A stretch of 64,000 bases of DNA, taken from NCBI GenBank assembly GCA_017397925.1, contig JAFQHO010000029.1, forward strand, positions 62,001 through 126,000, in the 5' to 3' direction. Both the position numbers and the translations under genes were made by a program. Below the pieces are notes generated by a model that worked only from the letters and a program-made list of their open reading frames with translations, made no database searches and was not told the origin of the DNA. The stretch is from Ruminococcus sp. (GTDB taxonomy: Bacteria > Bacillota > Clostridia > Oscillospirales > Ruminococcaceae). Below, piece by piece: positions 16,430 to 23,894 of this stretch. Each line of letters opens with the position of its first letter. Positions within the stretch are counted from its first letter, which is position 1.

Positions 16430-17698
16430 ATGACAGAAATAAGAAAATATCTTGAAGATAAAAAAGAAGAAATGATTGCATTTCTCGGTGAGCTTATCGC
16501 AGTGAGAAGCGTTCAGGAATCAGCTGAAGAAGGTTATCCTTTTGGCAGAAACTCCGCAAAAGCACTTGAAATTATGCTTGATAAGTGCAAAGATTTCGGT
16601 TTTTCTGTGGAAAATGTTGATAACTATGCAGGCTCAGCTGATTTCAACGATTGTGAGGCAGCTCTCGGTATCCTCTCACACCTTGACGTTGTTCCCGAAG
16701 GTAGCGGCTGGACTTCTGATCCATACGTTTTAAAGCGTGAAAACGGCATCTTAACAGGCAGAGGAACAATTGATGATAAAGGACCTGCTGTTGCATCACT
16801 ATTCGCTATGAGGGCGCTTAAAGAGCTTAATATCCCCCTTAAAAAGGGTGTCAGACTTATTTTCGGCACTAACGAAGAAAATGGGGGCGATGATATTGAA
16901 CATTATCGTAAAAATCACACTCTACCTCCTATGGTATTCACTCCGGACGGTGAATATCCCGTTATAAATGGCGAAAAAGGTATGCTGAGAATTTACTTCT
17001 CCGCTGAACTGTCAGAAAAAATGGAAATACAGGCAGGCGAGGTTATCAACGCTGTACCGATGGCTTGCTCTGTTAAAAATGATTCATCAGCGACACTTTA
17101 TGAGGGTAAATCTGCTCACGCTTCAACTCCCGAAAAGGGCGAAAATGCCATTACAAAATTTCTTGCTGACTATTCTGGAAGTTCAGTATCTCTCAACGGT
17201 CTTAAACAAATCTTTCAACACGGCGATGTTGAGGGAAGTTCAATTTTCGGCGAAAATTCGCAAAATTTCACCTGTGTATTGTCATTGTTGAAAACTGTTG
17301 AAAAGTTTGAAAAGACTTATATTGAAGGTGGAATTGATGTACGCTTTCCCTTTGGCCATACTAAAGAGGAGGTGCAGAAAATCATTTGCGGTAAGCTTGA
17401 AGCCGTAGGTATAACTGTTGACTCGGTTATGGCTGTAAATCCTCATTATACCGACGAAAACAGCGATTTTGTGCAGTCCTTGCTCCGTGTATATGAACAG
17501 GTTACAGGTGAAAAGGGATGTTGTATCACTATCGGCGGCGGTACATACGTGCACGATATCGAGGGCGGCGTAGCTTTCGGTGCGGAATACGAAGGCGGCA
17601 GCGGCAATATGCACGGTGCTGACGAGTTTATCACCGAAGAAAGTCTGCTTCTCAACGCTGAAATAATGGCAGAGACTATAAAGGCTATATGCGGATAA
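16430..17698 (+). CDS. M20 family dipeptidase, PepV/Sapep type
   Basis: Metal-dependent dipeptidase of the M20 clan, 422 residues. The first metal-binding histidine is in ILSHLDVVPEG, the bridging Asp in GRGTIDDKGPAV, the catalytic Glu pair in FGTNEENGGDD, and later ligands in FTPDGEYPV and near the end in GGTYVHDIEGGVAFGAE and MHGADEF. Cytoplasmic; hydrolyses dipeptides with broad N-terminal specificity in known members. AAGGAG precedes the start. Two TGTTGAAAA words 10 bp apart inside the gene (17286 and 17296) may belong to a DnaA-box cluster. Confidence 0.88.
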   Translation: MTEIRKYLEDKKEEMIAFLGELIAVRSVQESAEEGYPFGRNSAKALEIMLDKCKDFGFSVENVDNYAGSADFNDCEAALGILSHLDVVPEGSGWTSDPYVLKRENGILTGRGTIDDKGPAVASLFAMRALKELNIPLKKGVRLIFGTNEENGGDDIEHYRKNHTLPPMVFTPDGEYPVINGEKGMLRIYFSAELSEKMEIQAGEVINAVPMACSVKNDSSATLYEGKSAHASTPEKGENAITKFLADYSGSSVSLNGLKQIFQHGDVEGSSIFGENSQNFTCVLSLLKTVEKFEKTYIEGGIDVRFPFGHTKEEVQKIICGKLEAVGITVDSVMAVNPHYTDENSDFVQSLLRVYEQVTGEKGCCITIGGGTYVHDIEGGVAFGAEYEGGSGNMHGADEFITEESLLLNAEIMAETIKAICG

Positions 17699-17705
17699 AA
17701 GTTTA

Positions 17706-17738
17706 TCCCCCTGATTTTTAGTAATCAGGGGGATTTTT
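17706..17738 (+). terminator. Terminator after the dipeptidase gene
   Basis: Stem ATCCCCCTGATT / AATCAGGGGGAT with a short loop and TTTTT. Confidence 0.92.
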
Positions 17739-17769
17739 CAACATTTACCTGTAGATGTGTTGAAAACTC

Positions 17770-18126
17770 TTATCGTTCGTCAGCTTTTACAGTTGTTGTT
17801 GTGTCCTTATCGCCAAATTTTACCGATGTTACGTCAGTTTCTCGCTCACCATCAAAGCCGTCGATTATATCATTTGCTGCATCTCCAGCGCCATCAATTA
17901 CATCGTCTGCAGCTGATTCTACGCCATCAACAGCATCGTGTGCAAAATCCTCAACTCTGTTTTCATCTCTGTCAGTGTGGTCATCTCTGATATCAGCATC
18001 ATTGCCGTAATCATAATCTTCGAAATGCTCTCTGCCTGTTGCGTCAGGCTCATCATTTTCACCGCAGCTTGTTAATACAAAGGGTAAAGTGGATAAAATC
18101 GCCGCAGCAGCTAAAATTTTTTTCAT
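17770..18126 (-). CDS. Small acidic lipoprotein of unknown function
   Basis: 118 residues. N-terminal lipoprotein signal MKKILAAAAILSTLPFVLTS with lipobox LTSC at Cys21. The mature part is very acidic (many Asp/Glu) and contains an alternating helical stretch AVDGVESAADDVIDGAGDA, resembling extracytoplasmic linker-like helices more than a catalytic domain. No family recognised. It has a clear ORF and a lipid-anchor signal, so it is likely real. It is transcribed leftward, with a DnaA-box-like cluster in its upstream region. Confidence 0.65.
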   Translation of the reverse strand: MKKILAAAAILSTLPFVLTSCGENDEPDATGREHFEDYDYGNDADIRDDHTDRDENRVEDFAHDAVDGVESAADDVIDGAGDAANDIIDGFDGERETDVTSVKFGDKDTTTTVKADER

Positions 18127-18434
18127 ACAAAATCAATTCCTTTTTTGTGATGTTATTGCAGATAGTTTTCCACAATACTTTTTTATTGTTTCCCCATTTT
18201 CCCCTTTTATCCAACACTTTTTCAAGAAATTTCGCAAAAAAAAACAAGGATATTACGTGTTTCTCCACACTCTCCACAGAGTTTTCAACAATTTTGGTTG
18301 GGATTCAACTCTGTTTTCAACACTATGTTGAAAACTCCCCACAGTTTTGTGGACATCTTTTCGGACTATATTGCATCTTATTTATATTGTGTCAATTGTA
18401 TTTTTTCGGCATATTATAAAATTGAGGTGATATT

Positions 18435-19052
18435 TTGTTTCGTGAAATTATACTTTCGGTTATTATAAGCATAGATATATTTCTTGCGGCGGCTGCATAC
18501 CGATCCTGCGGCATTGAAATTCCCTTTTCATCCACCATTATCATAAATGCAATCGGAGCATTTTTTCTTGGTATATCCCTTATTTTTTCACGGCTTCTGG
18601 GTATTATTATTCCCGAAAATATATGCGGAATATGCGGCTTTGTAATACTCACTGCAATGGGAATATTAACCGTTTTTAAAAGCCTTATCCGCAATCTTGT
18701 ACGCCGACTTTCTGAACGAGGGGAGCTTTCTCTGCACCCTGGAAGCAGCGGAATTGTTGTAAAGCTGTACCTTGACGACACTGCCGCGGACTTTGACAGC
18801 TCGAAAATACTTTCTCCTAAAGAAGCGGCTGCACTGGCAATTGCCGCCTCTCTTGATTCTGTTTCTATCGGTCTTGGTGTGGGATATGAAATAAATCCCG
18901 CAATATCGGCAATTTTCGCCTTTATTGCAGGATCTCTTGCTATACTATTGGGTAGTCTTACAGGTCAAAAAATAGCCAGTTTAAACCGCGATTTTTCTTG
19001 GATCGGCGGTACGGCACTGATAATTTTCGGGATTTTCGAGTTTATGAAATAA
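18435..19052 (+). CDS. ytaF: YtaF/MntP-like membrane protein
   Basis: 205-residue polytopic protein with about six helices. The paired motifs SIDIFLAAAAYRSCGIEIP (start) and AASLDSVSIGLGVGY (second half) give the internal two-fold repeat of the MntP/YtaF group. MntP exports manganese; YtaF is listed as a sporulation membrane protein but its role is not settled. The acidic residues of the repeats fit a cation path. TTG 18435 is used as start because GAGGTGA (18424-18430) lies 4-5 bases upstream. It is convergent with the dockerin gene. Confidence 0.8.
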   Translation: MFREIILSVIISIDIFLAAAAYRSCGIEIPFSSTIIINAIGAFFLGISLIFSRLLGIIIPENICGICGFVILTAMGILTVFKSLIRNLVRRLSERGELSLHPGSSGIVVKLYLDDTAADFDSSKILSPKEAAALAIAASLDSVSIGLGVGYEINPAISAIFAFIAGSLAILLGSLTGQKIASLNRDFSWIGGTALIIFGIFEFMK

Positions 19053-19061
19053 CCCGTTTTC

Positions 19062-19664
19062 TTACAGCGTACCCGTTCCGCCTATGGAAATATTTGCGTA
19101 ATGTTCAAGAATTTTGCTTGCGTCTGTTGAATCTACTTTTCCGTCAGAATTTACATCAGCGGCTCTTTTCTGCGAATTTGAAAAACTTGGCGAACTTCCT
19201 GTTGAAATATCCGAATATTCCGCAAGAACTCTGCTTGCGTCAGAGGAGTCAACCATATTATTTCCGTCTATATCGCCATTTCTCAGCGTAAAAGTTGTGT
19301 CAAAGGTTTCTACGATCAGCTGCTGATGATTACTCTCAGCGATATCTATAGTGCGGCTCTGAGAAAAAATCTGGTTGCCCATATGTGATCTCAGCTCAAG
19401 AGTATACTGTCCTGCCGGAAGATTATCAACCAGAACGCCGCCTTCATCGTGTATCTCCGGAGTTTCAATTCTGAATTCATGAGCCTTTCCGTCACCACTA
19501 ATGCTTGTTTGCTGCGACTCCAAAAGAAATAAATTTTCAAACAATTCTGCAACATTCATTTTGCATTTGATATATTCCGTTTTTTGATTTTGTAATTTCG
19601 GAGAATAAATAGGGTGATGAGGATTTGTTACCGCTGTAACTGCTGAAATAACTTTTTTAATCAT
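19062..19664 (-). CDS. Small dockerin-bearing protein without a clear signal peptide
   Basis: 200 residues. The C-terminus is a full dockerin (about 128-198): first half NGDIDGNNMVDSSDASRVLA, then a linker, second half ADVNSDGKVDSTDASKILEHYA, both with calcium-loop Asp/Asn positions. The middle (about 68-125) looks like a beta-sandwich of the prealbumin/Cna-B sort (GGVLVDNLPAGQYTLELRS). The start follows AAGGAG, yet the first 20 residues (MIKKVISAVTAVTNPHHPIY) lack a full hydrophobic core. Either export uses an atypical signal or the 5' end is decayed. Dockerin loops of the DASxIL type differ from those of the xylanases, hinting at another cohesin partner. Confidence 0.75.
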   Translation of the reverse strand: MIKKVISAVTAVTNPHHPIYSPKLQNQKTEYIKCKMNVAELFENLFLLESQQTSISGDGKAHEFRIETPEIHDEGGVLVDNLPAGQYTLELRSHMGNQIFSQSRTIDIAESNHQQLIVETFDTTFTLRNGDIDGNNMVDSSDASRVLAEYSDISTGSSPSFSNSQKRAADVNSDGKVDSTDASKILEHYANISIGGTGTL

Positions 19665-19675
19665 ATTTTACTCCT

Positions 19676-19706
19676 TAAAAAATGGGACACGCATTGACGT
19701 GTCCCC
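19676..19706 (-). terminator. Terminator downstream of the metallophosphoesterase gene
   Basis: Minus-strand stem GGGACACG/CGTGTCCC then ATTTTTT. The U-run ends only a few bases before the AAGGAG of the dockerin gene. Confidence 0.7.
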
Positions 19707-19744
19707 GAGATTGTCGAAAAACTTTAATTTCGTTTCAAAATTGC

Positions 19745-19763
19745 GGGCGGATGATATCCGCCC
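19745..19763. repeat. Palindromic dispersed repeat GGGCGGAT-n3-ATCCGCCC
   Basis: Perfect 8-bp arms with GAT loop. The same element is at 6341-6359 and 23279-23297. Confidence 0.75.
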
Positions 19764-19786
19764 TTACACAGAATTACAATTTTTTA

Positions 19787-20626
19787 TTAAATTTTATAAA
19801 TTACAATTTCAGGTGGATTAAACATTCTGAGTTTACCAACTCCTGCAGATACAAGCAGTTTTTTCCCGGATATATCATAAACTCCCTTGGAGTATTTCGG
19901 AAAAAACCTTCGTTCCGGAGAGAATATGCCGACTCCAAAAAGACGTATAACTCCACCGTGAATATGACCGCTGAAAGTATAATCAGCTCCCCATTCAGCG
20001 TATACCTCTGCAAAAAAAGGATTATGCGCAAGGAGAAGTACTTCATCCTCAAGACATTCACCAAGATAATTTTTCATTTCATCAATGGTGAAATCATCAA
20101 GATTTCTATATCCGCCGTCTTTTTTATATGTTGAGTAATCCTGCATTACACCGCATATATAATACTTTTTACCATTTATTTCAGCATATTCGCCCTCATT
20201 GACAAGCAGTCTAACATCAGTTTTCGCTACCACGTCAAGTAATTTATGCTGATTATCATTTTTCAGACTCTGCTCGTGATTTCCCATACACATATATACG
20301 GGAGCGATATCGCAAAGCTCTGTGAGAAGTACCTCAGTAGCCGAAAATTCGGTTTCTGTACGTGATACAACATCACCTGTTATAAATATAACATCCGGCT
20401 TCTCGTCCTTTGCAGCAGCTATAACACGCTTATTAAAGTCAGCATTATTACGCTTGTGACAATCAGAAATATGAAGTATTTTTGTATCACCATCGAAATC
20501 TTCTCGTCTTTTTATGAGAATACAATTATTCTCAACAAGAATGCAGATAATCGCAAAGAATAATAATATTAATACTGTAATTATTAACCACATTGTACTG
20601 TTTTTATTCTTCGTCCTCGTTTTCAT
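19787..20626 (-). CDS. Membrane-anchored metallophosphoesterase (YaeI/YkuE-like)
   Basis: Calcineurin-type phosphoesterase with an N-terminal membrane helix (residues 12-31, MWLIITVLILLFFAIICILV). Metal motifs in order: HISDCHKRN (D-x-H), ITGDVVSR (GD), CMGNHEQ (GNH) and FSGHIHGG (GHxH). The catalytic domain would face outside, acting on a phosphodiester such as a lipid head group, as for YkuE/YaeI relatives. ATG 20626 overlaps the end of gyrA by 23 bases; ATG 20593 is an alternative start that loses the basic N-terminus. Probably cotranscribed with gyrA. Confidence 0.85.
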   Translation of the reverse strand: MKTRTKNKNSTMWLIITVLILLFFAIICILVENNCILIKRREDFDGDTKILHISDCHKRNNADFNKRVIAAAKDEKPDVIFITGDVVSRTETEFSATEVLLTELCDIAPVYMCMGNHEQSLKNDNQHKLLDVVAKTDVRLLVNEGEYAEINGKKYYICGVMQDYSTYKKDGGYRNLDDFTIDEMKNYLGECLEDEVLLLAHNPFFAEVYAEWGADYTFSGHIHGGVIRLFGVGIFSPERRFFPKYSKGVYDISGKKLLVSAGVGKLRMFNPPEIVIYKI

Positions 20627-23231
20627 CTGCTTCGATGATAACCTCATTCTTCTCCTCCTCGGCAGCCTCAGCCTCGGCAGCTCTTATTTGCTCCTCAGTA
20701 AGCTGTTCAACCTTTTCGGTTTCAGCGGAGTCATCACGCTCTGTACGTGTAAATGCAACAACCTTTGCACCCTCGCCTACTCTCATAACGCGTACACCCT
20801 TGGCAATTCTGCCCATTATACGCACATCTTCGGCGTGAATACGGATAATTACACCGTCGCTGGAAACGAGAATTACATCGTCTGTTTCATCAACAATCTT
20901 GATACCGCAGACATGACCGCGGATATCGTCCACCTTGTAGTTAGTAAGTCCGTAGCCGCCTCTGTTCTGAATTCTGTAGCTTTCGATTTCAGTACGCTTA
21001 CCATAGCCGTTGTCGGTCACTGTAAGCAATGAAGCACCCTCACGAACCTTTGCAATACCTACAACATAGTCGCCCTCTCGAAGCTTTATAGCCTTTACAC
21101 CGTGAGCTGAACGGGACAGTGCTCTGCCCTTTTCTTCCTCGATGCGTATAGCCATACCATTGCGTGTAGCCACGAAAATCTGCTCATTTCCGTTTGTCAT
21201 GCGACAGCCTGCAATTTCATCGCCCTCATCAAGACCGATTGCAATAAGTCCGTTTTTACGGACATTTTTGTAAAGCGAAAGATTTGTACGCTTGATTTTT
21301 CCGTTTTTCGTTACGATAGTTATAAATCTATCGTCACCGAAATCAGCAGTTTTAATCATCGCTGTAACCTTTTCATTTTCGGTCAGAGGCAGCAGATTTA
21401 TGAGATTGAAGCCGCGTGAAGCCTTTGAACCGTCGGGTATCTCATAACATTTAAGCTTGTACATAATACCTTTGTTTGTGATAAAGAGGATATTATCGTG
21501 AGTTCCGCAGATGAACATCTCCTCAACAAAGTCCTCATCACGCTGCTTCATACCTGTTATACCGCGTCCGCCGCGCTTCTGAGTCTTATACTCAGCTACA
21601 GGCATACGCTTGATATAGCCGTTATTTGTAAGGGTTACAACGCAATCCTCAATGGGAATAAGATCCTCAATATCAACCTCACCGCTGACAGACTCAATAT
21701 CTGTACGACGATTATCGCTGAATTTCTTGCGGATAGCGTTGAGATCTTCCATAATAATCTGATAAACACGGTTGATATCGGCAAGAATATCCTCAAGATC
21801 AGAAATTTTAGTCAACAAATCGTACAATTCGTCTGTTATCTTCTGACGCTCAAGACCTGTCAATGCACCAAGACGCATCTGAACAATAGCTTCAGCCTGA
21901 TCCTCGGAAAGTCCCATCTGATGCTCAAGATTGTGGATATTTGTCATATCGTACTGAGCGCGGTCAAGAAGCGCACCCATATCAACATCCTTGAAGCGTT
22001 CAATCATACGCTCCTTAGCCTCAGGGATAGTCTTGCTGCTGCGGAGAATAGCCACAACCTCGTCAATATAATCGGCGGCAAGAATAAAGCCCTGGAGTAG
22101 ATGCGCTCTTTCAAGAGCCTTTCGAAGTTCGAAACGCGTGCGGCGCTGAATTACGTCAACCTGGAAATCGAGATATTGGCTGAGCATCTGTTTCAGCGTA
22201 AGTATCTTCGGCTCGCCGTTTACAAGGGCAAGCATAATGATACCCACCGTATCCTGTAACTTTGTCAGGGCAAACAGCTTATTAAGCACGATTTCGGGGA
22301 TAGCGTCCTTTTTCAGCTCAATAACGATACGCAGACCGTCCTTATCGGACTCGTCACGGAGGAAATAGATACCATCAAGGCGCTTATCCTTGCAGAGCTG
22401 ATTGATATTTTTGAGTATAAGAGTTTTATTGACCATATATGGGATCTCGTCCACTATGATACAATTTCTGCCATTTATTTCCTCAAAGTGAGTACGGCTG
22501 CGGAGTACAATTTTTCCGCGTCCTGTACCATAAGCTGCACGAATACCTGCCTTACCCATAACTATACCGCCTGTGGGGAAGTCAGGACCTTTGATATGCT
22601 CCATAAGCTGATCAAGAGTGCAGTCGGGATCGTCTATAAGAAGCTGTAAAGCGTCTACAACCTCACCTAAGTTATGGGGAGGGATATTTGTAGCCATACC
22701 AACAGCGATACCTGTAGAACCGTTTACAAGCAGATTAGGAAATCTTGAAGGAAGTACAACAGGCTCTTTCAGACGATCGTCGTAGTTGGGCATATAATCA
22801 ACTGTTTCCTTGTTGATATCCTGTAACATTTCAAGAGTAAGCTTTGCCATTTTCGCCTCGGTATAACGGTAGGCAGCCGCCTTATCGCCGTCAATTGAAC
22901 CGAAGTTTCCGTGGCCGTCCACAAGGGGATAGCGAAGGGAGAAATCCTGTGCAAGTCTTACAAGAGCGTCATATACAGATGCGTCACCGTGTGGATGATA
23001 TCTACCGAGAACGGCACCGACGGTATCGGCACACTTACGGTAAGCCTTATCGGGAGTAAGTCCGTTTTCGTGAAGCGTATAGAGAATACGTCTGTGAACG
23101 GGCTTTAAACCGTCCCTTACATCGGGTAAGGCTCTTGAAACAATAACCGACATTGCGTACTGGAGCATTGAATTTTCCATTTCATTCACAAGGTCGGAAT
23201 GAATAATTTTTGAATTATCGTTATATAACAC
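20604..23231 (-). CDS. gyrA: DNA gyrase subunit A
   Basis: 875 residues. Introduces negative supercoils with GyrB. The catalytic tyrosine is Y123 in AAAYRYTEAKM. The quinolone region reads YHPHGDASVYDAL, with Ala84 where E. coli has Ser83 and Asp88 in place of Asp87. The GyrA box is QKRGGRG, so it is gyrase rather than topoisomerase IV. A C-terminal beta-pinwheel follows and the tail is a long Glu/Ala/Asp-rich stretch. The start is GTG 23231 with AAGGAGG 6 bases away. It follows gyrB and ycxB-like in a leftward, fork-codirectional operon. Confidence 0.97.
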   Translation of the reverse strand: MLYNDNSKIIHSDLVNEMENSMLQYAMSVIVSRALPDVRDGLKPVHRRILYTLHENGLTPDKAYRKCADTVGAVLGRYHPHGDASVYDALVRLAQDFSLRYPLVDGHGNFGSIDGDKAAAYRYTEAKMAKLTLEMLQDINKETVDYMPNYDDRLKEPVVLPSRFPNLLVNGSTGIAVGMATNIPPHNLGEVVDALQLLIDDPDCTLDQLMEHIKGPDFPTGGIVMGKAGIRAAYGTGRGKIVLRSRTHFEEINGRNCIIVDEIPYMVNKTLILKNINQLCKDKRLDGIYFLRDESDKDGLRIVIELKKDAIPEIVLNKLFALTKLQDTVGIIMLALVNGEPKILTLKQMLSQYLDFQVDVIQRRTRFELRKALERAHLLQGFILAADYIDEVVAILRSSKTIPEAKERMIERFKDVDMGALLDRAQYDMTNIHNLEHQMGLSEDQAEAIVQMRLGALTGLERQKITDELYDLLTKISDLEDILADINRVYQIIMEDLNAIRKKFSDNRRTDIESVSGEVDIEDLIPIEDCVVTLTNNGYIKRMPVAEYKTQKRGGRGITGMKQRDEDFVEEMFICGTHDNILFITNKGIMYKLKCYEIPDGSKASRGFNLINLLPLTENEKVTAMIKTADFGDDRFITIVTKNGKIKRTNLSLYKNVRKNGLIAIGLDEGDEIAGCRMTNGNEQIFVATRNGMAIRIEEEKGRALSRSAHGVKAIKLREGDYVVGIAKVREGASLLTVTDNGYGKRTEIESYRIQNRGGYGLTNYKVDDIRGHVCGIKIVDETDDVILVSSDGVIIRIHAEDVRIMGRIAKGVRVMRVGEGAKVVAFTRTERDDSAETEKVEQLTEEQIRAAEAEAAEEEKNEVIIEADENEDEE

Positions 23232-23278
23232 GCTGAACCTCCTTGTTATTATTCAGATTTTTTCAACGTTTTTAATGC

Positions 23279-23297
23279 GGGCGGATATTATCCGCCC
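23279..23297. repeat. Palindromic dispersed repeat GGGCGGAT-n3-ATCCGCCC in gyrA upstream gap
   Basis: Identical in sequence to the copy at 6341-6359; lies between the ycxB-like gene and gyrA. It would form a hairpin in the operon mRNA. Confidence 0.75.
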
Positions 23298-23305
23298 ATA
23301 CAGAT

Positions 23306-23884
23306 TTATTTTACAATACTACGTATAATTTCCAGTTCCTCAGGTGAAAAACCAGCCTTTGGAATGATATAATATATCATATTTGAATAAGCAGAAATAA
23401 GGAATAATTCGTCTTCTTCAATTAATTTTAAGCTGCTGTCAATAGGGATAACAGTATCTTCGGTATCACAGCTTTCGTCGCTTTCAACATCTGTATCATC
23501 ATCAGGCAAATCATCAAAATCTGATTCATCTTCAATGGTAGAGATTTCAACAGTCTTTTCCTTAACTGTTAGTCTATAAATCGGATTGAACTCGTTTTCC
23601 GCAATTGACTGCACAATGTTATCCCTTTGCTTCAAGGGATTGAACAATTCACGGAAAATTAACGCAATTAATCCCACAAAGGCAAGATAGCCGAGTATTT
23701 TTATTCTTTCATTAAGCTTTCCCGAAAGGATAAGCGCCACAACTCCCACTATCATAAGCAAGTAGACAACGCATTTTACCATTGCCTTTGGATATACAAA
23801 TTTTTTCTGATAAACTCTTATACCCTGTCGCATAATCTGCGGTGTATGGCTGAATTCCTTTACAAGCTTTATTTTTTCTTCCAT
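23306..23884 (-). CDS. YcxB-like membrane protein between gyrB and gyrA
   Basis: 192 residues. N-terminal cytoplasmic part (KEFSHTPQIMRQGIRVYQKKF), two close transmembrane helices (AMVKCVVYLLMIVGVVALILSG and ILGYLAFVGLIALIF, about residues 37-84), then a YcxB-like domain ending YYIIPKAGFSPEELEIIRSI. The domain is interrupted by a highly acidic insert (DFDDLPDDDTDVESDES), absent from typical members. ATG 23884 sits 10 bases after the gyrB stop. Function unknown. Its place inside the gyrase operon is unusual. Confidence 0.75.
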   Translation of the reverse strand: MEEKIKLVKEFSHTPQIMRQGIRVYQKKFVYPKAMVKCVVYLLMIVGVVALILSGKLNERIKILGYLAFVGLIALIFRELFNPLKQRDNIVQSIAENEFNPIYRLTVKEKTVEISTIEDESDFDDLPDDDTDVESDESCDTEDTVIPIDSSLKLIEEDELFLISAYSNMIYYIIPKAGFSPEELEIIRSIVK

Positions 23885-23894
23885 AGTCTGCCCT

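Larger units (their letters stand above)
17286..18334. other. Third cluster of DnaA-box-like 9-mers, outside oriC
   Basis: The locally used 9-mer TTTTCAACA/TGTTGAAAA occurs exactly at 17286, 17296, 17735, 17758, 18282, 18314 and 18326, with TTTTCCACA at 18166 and TTCTCCACA at 18261. About one such word would be expected in the whole window by chance. The 18127-18434 interval has no gene. It lies between a leftward lipoprotein gene and rightward ytaF, and holds most non-coding copies plus an imperfect CCACA-GTTT-TGTGG palindrome (about 18339-18352). Confidence 0.55.

Noticed and set aside
18039-18419. 126-codon plus-strand ORF upstream of ytaF
   Set aside because: Phe/Leu-rich reading of the DnaA-box-rich gap and of the antisense of the lipoprotein signal; no RBS.
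21498-22100. 200-codon plus-strand ORF inside gyrA
   Set aside because: Lies wholly antisense to conserved gyrA sequence; composition is that of a mirror frame and it has no homologous motif.
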